Source: Bog-756 sp963837805 (GTDB taxonomy: Bacteria > Actinomycetota > Acidimicrobiia > Acidimicrobiales > RAAP-2). Taken from it: a stretch of DNA of 64,000 nt. Within the stretch, counting starts at the first letter, position 1. Each line of letters begins with the position of its first letter. Below are positions 16,942 through 25,277 of this stretch, piece by piece. The position numbers and the translations under genes are program-made. The notes below the pieces were generated by a model that was not told where the DNA came from, ran no database searches, and saw only the letters and a list, made by a program, of their open reading frames with translations. The DNA lies in contig CAWIOU010000029.1 in NCBI GenBank assembly GCA_963837805.1, forward strand, positions 62,001 through 126,000. The letters are read 5' to 3'.

Positions 16942-17001
16942 TCAGGGCTAGGCGTACTCCACCGGGCGGGGGCGTCCGTCGCAGACGCGGGCGGGTACCG
17001 G

Positions 17002-17577
17002 CTACGGCTCGGGAGGGCCCCGGTACAGAGGGGAACGGGGATCGAGCGCCGGCCACCCCGACCACGCCAACTCCTCGGCCTGGCGCTCGAGACGCTTGCG
17101 CACGGTGACGGGGTGGAGATCGATGTAGAGCTTTCCGTTCAGGTGATCGAGCTCGTGCTCGAAGCACCGCGCCGCCAGCCCCTCCCCCTCGTACTCGACC
17201 GGGTTCCCGCTCCGGTCGACGCCGCCGACGACACAATGTGACGGGCGGGTGGTGGGCAAGCCGAGCCCGGGCAGCGAGAGACACGCCTCCTCGTCGCGTT
17301 GGAACTCGTTTCCGAGGACCCGGATTACCGGGTTGACCACATGCCCGGCCGATCCGTCGTGGAAGTCGAAGACGAACACCCGCTCGGACCGGCCGACCTG
17401 GTTGGCGGAGAGACCCACACCGAACTCGGTGGCGTACATGGATCCGAACATCTCGTCGACCAGCGCCGCCAGTTCCGGGCCGAACTCGGTGACCTCGGGA
17501 CACCGTCGACGGAGGATCGGGTTGCCCAGCAGCGTGATGGGGAGGACGTCAGCATCCGGTGAGCGGCCGACGTCCAC
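17002..17577 (-). CDS. def: Peptide deformylase
   Basis: A 191-residue metallo-hydrolase that removes the N-formyl group from nascent proteins. The three active-site motifs are present: GVGLSANQVG (motif 1), EACLSLPG (motif 2, with Ala where Gly is usual), and HELDHLNG (motif 3, metal-binding histidines and catalytic Glu). The start is set at GTG 17577, because a TAGCAT -10 box ends 7 bases upstream on the - strand and family homology begins at VLPITLLGNPILR. Longer upstream extensions would run into cobQ. The C-terminal tail after the last motif is about 45 residues. Confidence 0.94.
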   Translation of the reverse strand: MDVGRSPDADVLPITLLGNPILRRRCPEVTEFGPELAALVDEMFGSMYATEFGVGLSANQVGRSERVFVFDFHDGSAGHVVNPVIRVLGNEFQRDEEACLSLPGLGLPTTRPSHCVVGGVDRSGNPVEYEGEGLAARCFEHELDHLNGKLYIDLHPVTVRKRLERQAEELAWSGWPALDPRSPLYRGPPEP

Positions 17578-17584
17578 CGTCTCG

Positions 17585-17590
17585 ATGCTA
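17585..17590 (-). promoter_or_regulatory. -10 box TAGCAT of def
   Basis: TAGCAT on the - strand, 7 bases before GTG 17577, which it supports as the leaderless start. Confidence 0.6.
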
Positions 17591-17609
17591 GCGCCGCATC
17601 CGGCAGCTT

Positions 17610-19013
17610 CTAGGCGCCCGGCGTCACGCGGGACCGGATCCAGTCCGTGTCGATGTGTTCCTCGACGGCATCGGCCAACTGCTCGAACGTGGCGTCGAGC
17701 ACAGGGGGAGCCGCTCCGGCGAACGCCTTCAACACCGCCGGGTCTTCGAACACCCCGTGCAGATACAGGCCCATCACGTTGCCCGATCCGAAGGCCAACC
17801 CATCGGGCCCGACCTCCACGGGCTCGAGCGCCCGTGTGGCCCCGTGGCGTATCTCGTATCCGGTCACCACCCGTCCTCCGAGCCAGGCCCACGGGGGCGC
17901 CAGCGGCCCGAAGCAGGCCGACGACCGGGCGGTGCGCTTGGCGCTCAGATAACGGGTCTCCACCGGGAGCAGACCGAGGCCCTCCGCCGCCCCCTCGACT
18001 CCGCTCGGGTCCTCGATCCGTTGACCGAGCATCTGCAGCCCTCCGCAGATGCCGAGGACCGCCGTCCCGCCGTCCACCGCTCCGACCACGGCGCCGGACA
18101 GCCCGGTCCGTCGGAGCCAGGCCAGGTCGTGGGCCACGTGCTTCGATCCCGGGAGCACGATCAGGTCGGTGGCTCCGAGCTGATCGGGTGACCGCACCCA
18201 GCTGACGTCGGCAACCTGCTGCAGCGCGGCGAACTCGTCGAGGTTCGATGCGTAGGGAGCACAGACGATCGAGACCGACGGCCCGCGTCCGGCCCTGGCC
18301 CGCGGGGTCGGGCCCTCCTCGTCAGGGAGTCCGTGGTCGAGCCAGGGGAGCACCCCGACGGTGGGTACCCCGGTGGCCGCCCGGAGATCGTCCGGCGCAG
18401 GACGGAGGAGGTCGGGATCGCCCCGGAACTTGTTGAGGACGAAGCCCTCGATGCGGGCCTGCCACCGGGTCGGGAGGAGCGCCCACGTCCCGTAGAGGTG
18501 AGCGAACGCGCCACCCCGGTCGATGTCGGCCACCAGGGCCACCGGGGCATCGGCGGCGTCGGCCACCGCCATGTTGGCGATGTCATCGGGCCAGAGGTTC
18601 GTCTCGGCCGGGCTCCCGGCTCCTTCGATGATCACCACGTCGAATTCGTGGGCCAGGGATGCCAGCGCCGCGGTCACATGGGGCCAGAGGCCGGCCGACC
18701 TTCCCCGCCACGGCCGCGAAGTGAACTCGTGGCTGACCCGTCCGTTGAGGACGACCTGGCTGTGGGTCTCGCTCTCGGGCTTGAGGAGGACCGGGTTCAT
18801 CCGGACGTCGGGCTCCACGCCTGCGGCCAGCGCCTGGAGCCATTGGGCGCTGCCGATCTCGCCGCCGTCGACGGTCCGGGCGTTGTTGGACATGTTCTGG
18901 GCCTTGAAGGGCGCGGCATGGATTCCCTGGCGACGGGCCCAGGCACACAGGGCGGTGACGAGGAGGCTCTTGCCGGCGTCGCTCGACACCCCCTGCACCA
19001 TCAACGCGGTCAC
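17610..19013 (-). CDS. cobQ: Cobyric acid synthase
   Basis: A 467-residue amidotransferase of cobalamin biosynthesis that amidates the corrin side chains of adenosylcobyrinic acid a,c-diamide. The N-terminal dethiobiotin-synthetase-like domain opens with VQGVSSDAGKSLLVTALC and has FKAQNMSNN, SHEFTSRP-type and EGAGSPAETNL motifs; the C-terminal glutaminase-like domain carries VLGICGGLQMLG with the nucleophilic cysteine and the histidine in LYLHGVFED. GTG 19013 follows a TAGGCT -10 box by 6 bases. Shows that the host makes or salvages B12, which fits MetH, the adenosyltransferase and methylmalonyl-CoA mutase elsewhere in the window. Confidence 0.94.
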   Translation of the reverse strand: MTALMVQGVSSDAGKSLLVTALCAWARRQGIHAAPFKAQNMSNNARTVDGGEIGSAQWLQALAAGVEPDVRMNPVLLKPESETHSQVVLNGRVSHEFTSRPWRGRSAGLWPHVTAALASLAHEFDVVIIEGAGSPAETNLWPDDIANMAVADAADAPVALVADIDRGGAFAHLYGTWALLPTRWQARIEGFVLNKFRGDPDLLRPAPDDLRAATGVPTVGVLPWLDHGLPDEEGPTPRARAGRGPSVSIVCAPYASNLDEFAALQQVADVSWVRSPDQLGATDLIVLPGSKHVAHDLAWLRRTGLSGAVVGAVDGGTAVLGICGGLQMLGQRIEDPSGVEGAAEGLGLLPVETRYLSAKRTARSSACFGPLAPPWAWLGGRVVTGYEIRHGATRALEPVEVGPDGLAFGSGNVMGLYLHGVFEDPAVLKAFAGAAPPVLDATFEQLADAVEEHIDTDWIRSRVTPGA

Positions 19014-19019
19014 CGTCGG

Positions 19020-19025
19020 AGCCTA
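19020..19025 (-). promoter_or_regulatory. -10 box TAGGCT of cobQ
   Basis: TAGGCT on the - strand ends 6 bases before GTG 19013; leaderless. It lies in the 61-base gap after aceE. Confidence 0.6.
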
Positions 19026-19074
19026 CGGTTGCCGGTGGCAGTCCCTTCCCGATACGCCCGTCGTCGACCCAGGG

Positions 19075-21873
19075 TCAGTCCGACCAGGGGTCGCCGGCCG
19101 CCGGGTCGATGCCGTAGCGCTGGATGGCGTCGGAGACGGTGGTGGCCGGGAGAATGCCGTCGGCGGCCAGCCGGTGGAGGACGGCCACCACCACGTGGGC
19201 GGCGTCCACCTCGAAGAAGCGCCGCAGGACATCCCTGGTGTCCGAGCGGCCGAAGCCGTCGGTTCCGAGCGAGGTGAAGGGCCGAGGCATCCATCGGGAC
19301 ACCTGGTCGGGTACGGACCGCATGAAGTCGGTCACGGCCACGATGGGGCCGCGTGATTCGGCCAGCTGGGAGGTGACGAAGGGTACCCGCTCGTTCTCCT
19401 CCGGATGGAGCCGGTTCCAGCGCTCGACCGAGACGGCCTCCTCGCGGAGCGACTTGTACGAGGTCACCGACCACAGATCGGCGTCGACCCCCCAGTCGAC
19501 GGCCAGCAATCGCCGGGACTCGGCCGCCGCCTGCCAGGCCGACCCGGAGAACAGCACGGTGGCCCGGGCCGTGCCGGTGGCTGCGCCCGGGTCGGGCGGC
19601 CCGTTTCCACCGACGCCGGGAGCGAACCGGTACATGCCCTTGACGGCCCCCACCCGCACCGCTTCGGCCTCGGACGGATCGCCGGGCATCGCCGGCATCG
19701 GGTAGTTCTCGTTGTAGAGCGTGAGATACCAGACCCGGTCCTCGGGTTCGGGGCCGGTCATCCGCCGGATGCCGTCCTCGACGATGGCGGCCACCTCGTA
19801 GGAGAAGGCCGGGTCGTAGGCGGCGACACTCGGCACCGTCGAGGCCAGCAGCAGGGAGTGCCCGTCCTGGTGCTGGAGTCCCTCGCCGTTGAGCGTGGTG
19901 CGGCCGGCGGTGCAGCCGAGGAGGAAGCCGCGGCCCCGGCAGTCCCCGAGGGCCCAGAGCAGGTCGCCCACCCGCTGGAAACCAAACATGGAGTAGAAGA
20001 GGTAGCAGGGGATCATCGGCTCGCCCCAGGTGGCGTACGACGTCGCCGCCGCGGTGAACGCGGCGACCGCGCCGGCTTCGCTGATTCCCTCCTGGAGGAC
20101 CTGTCCCGAGGCGCTCTCCGCGTAGTGGAGGGCCAGCCCGGCGTCGACCGGCGTGTAACGCTGGCCTTCGGGGGCGTAGATCTGCACTTCGCTGATCAGC
20201 GACTCGAGCCCGAAGGTGCGGGCCTCGTCCGAGACGATGGGGACGATCCGCGGCCCGATCGACGGATCGCGCACCAGCGAGCGCAACAGGCGGGCGAAAG
20301 CCATGGTGGTGGACACCGATTGGCGGCCCGAGCCGGCCAGGAGATCGGCGAACGCGGTCTTGTCGGGGGGCGGCAGCGGTTTGGACCGCACCACCCGCCG
20401 CGGCAGGGGGCCGCCCAGGGACCGCCGTCGCTCGGCCAGATAGACGGCGGCCTTCTCGTCGGGCGCCGGCCGGTAGTAGGGGGGCAGATCGGCATCGAGG
20501 TCGTGCTCGGGGATCTCGTCGTTGAGGAACAGCCGGTTGCGCAGGGTGAGCAGCTGCGCTTTCGTCATCTTCTTGATCTGGTGGGTGGCGTTGCGGGCCT
20601 CGATCTCGGGTCCGAGGGTCCACCCCTTGATGGTCTTGGCCAGGATGGCGGTGGGAGCCCCCACGTGCTCGGTGGCCGCCTGGTAGGCGGCATAGAGCTT
20701 GCGGTAGTCGTGGCCGCCGCGGGGAAGCGACTGCAGCTCTTCGTCCGAGAGATGGCTGACCAGCTCCTGCAGCCGGGGGTCGGGGCCGAAGAAATGCTCC
20801 CGGATATAGGCCCCCGATTCGGTGGCGTACTTCTGGAACTCGCCGTCGACCGTCGAGTTCATCTTGTCGAGCAGCACCCCCTCGACGTCCTTGGCCAACA
20901 GGTCGTCCCAGGTCCGTCCCCAGATCACCTTGATCACGTTCCAGCCCGCCCCCCGGAAGAGGGCCTCGAACTCCTGGATCACCTTGCCGTTGCCCCGCAC
21001 CGGGCCGTCGAGCCGCTGGAGATTGCAGTTGACCACGAACACCAGGTTGTCGAGGTGCTCGCGGCCGGCCATCCCCAGGGCGCCGGTCGTCTCGGGCTCG
21101 TCGAACTCCCCGTCACCCACGAAGCACCACACCCGGCTGCCGGCGGTGTCGGCCATGCCCCGGGCGTGGAGATAGCGGCTGACGTGAGCCTGGGCGATGG
21201 CGTTGAGAGGGCCGAGGCCCATCGACACCGTCGGGTACTCCCAGAATTCGGGCATGAGACGCGGGTGGGGATAGGAGGAGAGCCCGCTGGTCCCCACCTC
21301 GAACCGGAAGTTGTCGAGCTGCTCCGCCGAGAGGCGGCCCTCGACGAAGGCCCGGGCGTAGATGCCGGGGGAGGCGTGCCCCTGGAAGTAGACCTGGTCC
21401 CCGGGATGCCCGCCGTCCTTGCCCCGGAAGAAGTGGTTGAACCCCACCTCGTAGAGCGAGGCGGAACTGGCGTAGGTGGACAGGTGGCCGCCGATGGCCT
21501 CGGAGCGGACATTGGCCCTCACCACCATGACCGCGGCGTTCCAGCGGATGAAGGCCCTGATCCGGCGCTCGAGGTACTCGTCTCCGGGAAAGTCCGGCTC
21601 CTCGTCGGACGGGATGGTGTTGACGTATGGGGACGACACCGTGGCCGGGAAGTCCACCTGCTTCTGCCGGGCCCGCTCGAGGATCCTCATGAGCAGATAG
21701 CGCGCCCGGGTCCGGCCGTGGACGTCGACGACGTCGTCGAACGCGTCCAGCCACTCGGACGTCTCGACGGGATCGCCGTCGGGCAACTGATGGCTCACTC
21801 CGTCGAACAGCACCATCCCATGCTTGCACTGCGCGGGCCCGGGGGGAAGGACAGGGTCCGCCGGATCCCTCAT
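19075..21873 (-). CDS. aceE: Pyruvate dehydrogenase E1 (homodimeric type)
   Basis: A 932-residue thiamine-diphosphate enzyme that decarboxylates pyruvate and reductively acetylates the lipoyl arm of E2. N-terminal hallmarks are DPVETSEWLDAFDD, YVNTIPSDEEPDFPGDE, GGHLSTYASSASLYEVGFNH and FQGHASPGIYARAF; the ThDP motif is VGDGEFDEPETTGAL with NCNLQRLDGPVRGNGK. The C-terminal half includes YTPVDAGLALHYAESASGQ, IPCYLFYSMFGFQRVGDLLWA and TLNGEGLQHQDGHS. Length agrees with actinobacterial AceE. ATG 21873 adds about 19 residues before an alternative ATG 21816. E3 and E2 are encoded 4-6 kb away on the other strand. Confidence 0.96.
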   Translation of the reverse strand: MRDPADPVLPPGPAQCKHGMVLFDGVSHQLPDGDPVETSEWLDAFDDVVDVHGRTRARYLLMRILERARQKQVDFPATVSSPYVNTIPSDEEPDFPGDEYLERRIRAFIRWNAAVMVVRANVRSEAIGGHLSTYASSASLYEVGFNHFFRGKDGGHPGDQVYFQGHASPGIYARAFVEGRLSAEQLDNFRFEVGTSGLSSYPHPRLMPEFWEYPTVSMGLGPLNAIAQAHVSRYLHARGMADTAGSRVWCFVGDGEFDEPETTGALGMAGREHLDNLVFVVNCNLQRLDGPVRGNGKVIQEFEALFRGAGWNVIKVIWGRTWDDLLAKDVEGVLLDKMNSTVDGEFQKYATESGAYIREHFFGPDPRLQELVSHLSDEELQSLPRGGHDYRKLYAAYQAATEHVGAPTAILAKTIKGWTLGPEIEARNATHQIKKMTKAQLLTLRNRLFLNDEIPEHDLDADLPPYYRPAPDEKAAVYLAERRRSLGGPLPRRVVRSKPLPPPDKTAFADLLAGSGRQSVSTTMAFARLLRSLVRDPSIGPRIVPIVSDEARTFGLESLISEVQIYAPEGQRYTPVDAGLALHYAESASGQVLQEGISEAGAVAAFTAAATSYATWGEPMIPCYLFYSMFGFQRVGDLLWALGDCRGRGFLLGCTAGRTTLNGEGLQHQDGHSLLLASTVPSVAAYDPAFSYEVAAIVEDGIRRMTGPEPEDRVWYLTLYNENYPMPAMPGDPSEAEAVRVGAVKGMYRFAPGVGGNGPPDPGAATGTARATVLFSGSAWQAAAESRRLLAVDWGVDADLWSVTSYKSLREEAVSVERWNRLHPEENERVPFVTSQLAESRGPIVAVTDFMRSVPDQVSRWMPRPFTSLGTDGFGRSDTRDVLRRFFEVDAAHVVVAVLHRLAADGILPATTVSDAIQRYGIDPAAGDPWSD

Positions 21874-21921
21874 ATCCTCGCCGTGCACCCGTCGGCCGCA
21901 TCCAGCAGGCATGCTGTCCGG

Positions 21922-22371
21922 ATGAGCTCCGCCTCCTCGTCCTCCGATCCGGTGACCGTCGTCTACACCGACGGATCGTGCCTCGGGAACCCGGGCCGGG
22001 GTGGCTGGGCCTGGGTGGTGGACGGTGGTCCCTCGGACAGCGGCGGCGAGCCGCACACCACCAATCAGCGGATGGAGGTCACCGCGGTGCTCCGCGCCTT
22101 GCAGGCGTTGCCCGGGCCGCTCCTGGTCATGAGTGACTCGACCTACGTGGTCAACTGCTTCCGCCAGAAGTGGTGGGTCGGATGGGAGCGACGGGGCTGG
22201 CGCAACGCCCAGGGGAAGCCGGTGGCCAACCAGGACCTCTGGAAGGATCTCCTGGCCTTGGCGCTCGACCCGTCCCGCCCGGTGAGCTTCGAATGGGTCA
22301 AGGGGCACTCGGGGGACCGGATGAACGACGTGGTGGACCAGATGGCCACCCAGGCCGCGGCCCGCCAGTAG
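21922..22371 (+). CDS. rnhA: Ribonuclease HI
   Basis: A 149-residue enzyme that cleaves RNA in RNA-DNA hybrids. The catalytic acidic residues are visible as Asp in YTDGSCLGNPG, Glu in NQRMEVTAVL, Asp in MSDSTYVVN and Asp in RMNDVVDQMA; the basic handle-like region KWWVGWERRGWRNAQGKPVANQDLW is also present. The size is that of E. coli RNase HI and there is no extra domain. ATG 21922 is 48 bases from the divergent aceE start. No clear ribosome-binding site precedes it. Confidence 0.95.
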   Translation: MSSASSSSDPVTVVYTDGSCLGNPGRGGWAWVVDGGPSDSGGEPHTTNQRMEVTAVLRALQALPGPLLVMSDSTYVVNCFRQKWWVGWERRGWRNAQGKPVANQDLWKDLLALALDPSRPVSFEWVKGHSGDRMNDVVDQMATQAAARQ

Positions 22372-22411
22372 GTCCGGACGGCCCGGTTTGGGTGGCGGGC
22401 GGTTGCTCCCG

Positions 22412-22417
22412 TAACCT
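22412..22417 (+). promoter_or_regulatory. -10 box TAACCT of the SDR gene
   Basis: TAACCT ends 6 bases before ATG 22424; leaderless. Confidence 0.6.
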
Positions 22418-22423
22418 GCCGGC

Positions 22424-23191
22424 ATGGAGATCAACGGAAGTTCAGCAATCATCACCGGCGGTGCATCGGGCCTGGGCGAGGCCACCGCCCGTACGCTTGC
22501 CGCCGGGGGCGTGCGGGTTACCGTGTTCGACCGCAACGAGGAGCGGGGCAAGGAAGTGGTGGCCGACATCGGCGCCAACGCCAGCTTCGTGGGTGGCGAC
22601 GTCACCGATCCTGACGACTGCCAGAAGGCGGTCGATCAGGCGGCCGAGGGCGGCCGTCTCCGGATGGCGGTGAACTGTGCCGGAACCGGATGGGTGGGTC
22701 GGGTCATCAACCGGGACGGATCGCCCCACGACCTCGCCCCCTTCCAGTTCATCCAGAACCTGAACGTCATCGGGACCTTCAATGTGATGACCAAGGCGGC
22801 CTCGGTCATGGCCACGGTCGAGCCGCAGGAGAACGGCGAACGAGGCGTCATCGTCAACACGGCCTCGGTGGCGGCCTTCGACGGTCAGATCGGCCAGTTG
22901 GCCTACTCCGCGTCCAAGGGCGCCATCGTGGGCATGACACTGCCCGCGGCCCGGGACCTGGCCGTGGTCGGGATCAGGGTGGTGGCCATCGCCCCGGGCC
23001 TGTTCGACACGCCGCTGCTGGCCATGCTGCCCGACGAAGCCCGCAACGCGCTGGCCGAGTCGGTCAACTTCCCCAAGCGTCTGGGGAACCCGGCCGAGTT
23101 CGGCGAGCTGGTGGCGTTCATCGCCTCCAACAGCTACCTGAACGCCGAGGTGATCCGGCTCGACGGCGGAATCCGGATGCCCCCCAAGTAG
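22424..23191 (+). CDS. Short-chain dehydrogenase, 3-hydroxyacyl-CoA dehydrogenase type
   Basis: A 255-residue classical SDR. The NAD-binding motif is ITGGASGLGEAT near the N-terminus with VNCAGTG after it; the catalytic residues are Ser in VNTASVAAFDG and Tyr/Lys in AYSASKGAI. The insertion around residues 100-130 and the C-terminal FPKRLGNPAEFGELV with the last DGGIRM resemble the HSD17B10 (type II 3-hydroxyacyl-CoA dehydrogenase) branch, which oxidises 3-hydroxyacyl-CoA or 2-methyl-3-hydroxyacyl-CoA. That substrate assignment is from family resemblance. Transcribed alone from a leaderless promoter. Confidence 0.9.
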   Translation: MEINGSSAIITGGASGLGEATARTLAAGGVRVTVFDRNEERGKEVVADIGANASFVGGDVTDPDDCQKAVDQAAEGGRLRMAVNCAGTGWVGRVINRDGSPHDLAPFQFIQNLNVIGTFNVMTKAASVMATVEPQENGERGVIVNTASVAAFDGQIGQLAYSASKGAIVGMTLPAARDLAVVGIRVVAIAPGLFDTPLLAMLPDEARNALAESVNFPKRLGNPAEFGELVAFIASNSYLNAEVIRLDGGIRMPPK

Positions 23192-23244
23192 CTCGTGCCG
23201 TTGCCGGGAGCCGGCGACGGGTCGGGGCGCCCGAACGGCTCGGG

Positions 23245-23250
23245 TAGTGT
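23245..23250 (+). promoter_or_regulatory. -10 box TAGTGT of the ABC transporter operon
   Basis: TAGTGT lies 12 bases upstream of ATG 23263, leaving room for a leader of only about five bases. Confidence 0.45.
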
Positions 23251-23262
23251 CCTGCAAAGACC

Positions 23263-24258
23263 ATGACCTCCACCCTCCCGACCCCCACGGCAGAGGAGCC
23301 TGCCGCCGGCGACGCCGTCATCCGGACGGTCGGACTCACCAAGGTGTACGCCGGATCGGAGCTCCGCGCCGTCGACGGGTTGGAGCTGACGGTCCGACCC
23401 GGGGAGATCTTCGGACTGCTGGGCCCGAACGGAGCGGGCAAGACCACCACCGCGGGCATGCTCACCACGCGGGTGATCCCGACATCGGGCCAGGCCTTCG
23501 TCGGTGGTATCGACGTGGTCGCCCACCCGGCCCTGGCCAAGCAGATCCTCGGCATCGTGAGCCAACAGAACACGCTCGACCGGCAGCTGAACGTGTGGGA
23601 GAACCTCTACTTCCACGGCCGGCTGTTCGGGATCCCGGCCCGGGAGTCGCGCCGTACCGCCACCGAGCTGCTCGAGCAATTCCAGTTGGAGAAGTGGGCC
23701 GGGGCATCGGTCTACGCCCTCTCGGGGGGCATGGCCCAGCGTCTCATGGTGGCCCGGGCCATCTTCCACCGTCCGGCGGTGCTCTTCCTCGACGAGCCCA
23801 CCGCGGGGCTCGATCCCCAGAGCCGGCTGGCCCTGTGGGGTACGTTGCGCGAGCTCAACGCGGCCGGCCAGACCATTCTCCTGACCACCCACTACATGGA
23901 AGAGGCCGACCAGCTCTGCGGCCGGGTGGCCATCATGGACCGGGGGAAGATCCTGGCCCTCGACACGCCTGCCGCGCTGAAGCAACAGGTCGATGCCGAC
24001 ACCATCGTCACGGTCACCGCGTCGGGCGACCCCGAGCAGCTGGCCCGCGTCCTGGCCGAGGGCATCGCCGGGGTGACCCGCACCCGACCCATCGAGGGCG
24101 GGGTCGAGCTCCACGTGAAGGGTAAGGACCGCCTCCTCCCCACGGTGGTGGGTGTCGCCGAGGACGCCGGGTATCCGGTGCTGGACCTCTCGGTGACCGA
24201 ACCCACCCTCGAGACCGTCTTCATCAACCTCACCGGCAAGGAGCTGCGCGACGAATGA
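23263..24258 (+). CDS. ABC transporter ATP-binding protein (DrrA-like)
   Basis: A 331-residue nucleotide-binding subunit. Walker A is GPNGAGKTT, signature LSGGMAQRL, Walker B VLFLDEPTAGLD, and the H-loop LTTHYMEEADQL, followed by the C-terminal domain typical of DrrA/CcmA-like exporters (AAGLKQQ-type region and a final LETVFINLTGKELRDE). The ~90-residue C-terminal extension after the ATPase is usual for this subfamily. It overlaps the permease gene by four bases (ATGA). Together they form a two-gene exporter; the substrate, which in relatives is a drug, lipid or polysaccharide, cannot be predicted. Confidence 0.92.
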   Translation: MTSTLPTPTAEEPAAGDAVIRTVGLTKVYAGSELRAVDGLELTVRPGEIFGLLGPNGAGKTTTAGMLTTRVIPTSGQAFVGGIDVVAHPALAKQILGIVSQQNTLDRQLNVWENLYFHGRLFGIPARESRRTATELLEQFQLEKWAGASVYALSGGMAQRLMVARAIFHRPAVLFLDEPTAGLDPQSRLALWGTLRELNAAGQTILLTTHYMEEADQLCGRVAIMDRGKILALDTPAALKQQVDADTIVTVTASGDPEQLARVLAEGIAGVTRTRPIEGGVELHVKGKDRLLPTVVGVAEDAGYPVLDLSVTEPTLETVFINLTGKELRDE

Positions 24259-25136
24259 GCACGGTCGAGATGAGCGCTCCGGTCTCCGCCGTGCACTCCA
24301 AGCCGACCCGTTCGGCGTTCGAGGCGGGCCGGATCGCCCTGTGGGCGCTGATCCTGCGCGATCTGGTGGTGCTGCGCAAGCATCTCGTCGAGTTCGTCAT
24401 CCGGGTCCTGGTGCAGCCATTTCTCCTTTGCTTCGTCTTCCTCTACGTCTTCCCGAAGATCGGCCAGGGCATCGGCGGCGGCGGCGGGCCGGCGGCGGAG
24501 TCGGCTTTCGCCACCCTGCTGGTCCCCGGTGTGGTGGGGATCTCGATCCTCTTCCAGGGCGTGCAGTCGGTGGCGCTCATCATGTCCCAGGAGTTCGGGT
24601 TCACCCGGGAGATCGAAGACCGGGTGCAGGCACCCTGCCCCATCTGGTTGGTGGCCATGGCCAAGGTCCTGTCGGGTGCGGTCCAGGGTCTGATCTCGGC
24701 GATCATCGTCCTGCCCATCGCCTCGGTCGTGCACGCCAAGGGTGTCGAGGCCCATCTCAACTTCCACTGGTGGATCATCGTGACCGTCGTCCCCCTCTCC
24801 TGCGTGACCATGGCCTCCCTCGGCCTCCTGCTCGGGACCAGCTTCGAACCCCGCAACATCGGGCTCATGTTCGGGTTCATCATCCTGCCGGTGACCTTTC
24901 TCGGCGGTACCTACTACGAGTGGACCCGGCTGGCCCCGATCAAGGTCGACGGTTGGCACTGGCTCCAGACGGTGGTGCTGATCAACCCGCTCATCTACGT
25001 GAACGAGGGGATGCGGGCCGCCTTCACCGACGCGCCCCATATGCACCTGTTCGTGATCTACCCGGTGATCACTGGCTTCCTGGTGCTCTTCCTCGGTCTC
25101 GGGCTCCGGAACTTCAGGAGGCGGGTGCTCTCCTGA
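24255..25136 (+). CDS. ABC-2 type transporter permease
   Basis: A 293-residue integral membrane subunit paired with the ATPase just upstream (four-base overlap). It has a ~40-residue cytoplasmic start, then six hydrophobic segments including FVIRVLVQPFLLCFVFLYVF, TLLVPGVVGISILFQGVQS, LISAIIVLPIASVV and a final IYPVITGFLVLFLGLGL. The LVPGxxG and FTREIEDRVQAPCP stretches are typical of the ABC-2/DrrB family. The last segment ends in the basic LRNFRRRVLS. The next gene begins after a 141-base intergenic region that contains the lpd promoter. Confidence 0.92.
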   Translation: MSTVEMSAPVSAVHSKPTRSAFEAGRIALWALILRDLVVLRKHLVEFVIRVLVQPFLLCFVFLYVFPKIGQGIGGGGGPAAESAFATLLVPGVVGISILFQGVQSVALIMSQEFGFTREIEDRVQAPCPIWLVAMAKVLSGAVQGLISAIIVLPIASVVHAKGVEAHLNFHWWIIVTVVPLSCVTMASLGLLLGTSFEPRNIGLMFGFIILPVTFLGGTYYEWTRLAPIKVDGWHWLQTVVLINPLIYVNEGMRAAFTDAPHMHLFVIYPVITGFLVLFLGLGLRNFRRRVLS

Positions 25137-25231
25137 ACATCGGCTGCGGGCCGCCGGTCGGCGTTCACCGCCGGTGCCGGAGGCGGGACTCGGCCCCCCG
25201 GCCGCCGAAGTGGGGCGCCGGGGGCGGCCGA

Positions 25232-25237
25232 TAGGCT
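25232..25237 (+). promoter_or_regulatory. -10 box TAGGCT of the lpd operon
   Basis: TAGGCT in the 141-base gap before lpd; transcription would start near 25244, giving a leader of about 35 bases that contains GGAGG. Confidence 0.5.
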
Positions 25238-25277
25238 GGTACCGGTTTCACACCCAGGTGATGAGTTCTCGACGGAG

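Noticed and set aside
16798..17001. Possible tRNA or small RNA between the membrane-protein and deformylase genes
   Set aside because: No cloverleaf or T-loop sequence can be traced; only one short hairpin is present.
19014..19075. A stretch on the - strand before cobQ containing GGGACTGCC and GCAACCGTA, similar to part of a cobalamin riboswitch core
   Set aside because: The gap after aceE is only 61 bases, too short for the ~180-base riboswitch, the B12 box is missing, and a leaderless promoter fits the cobQ start.
19405..22371. A very long + strand open frame opposite aceE
   Set aside because: It is antisense to strongly conserved aceE sequence. Only its last part, from 21922, is a real gene (RNase HI). 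Long antisense frames are expected at this GC content.
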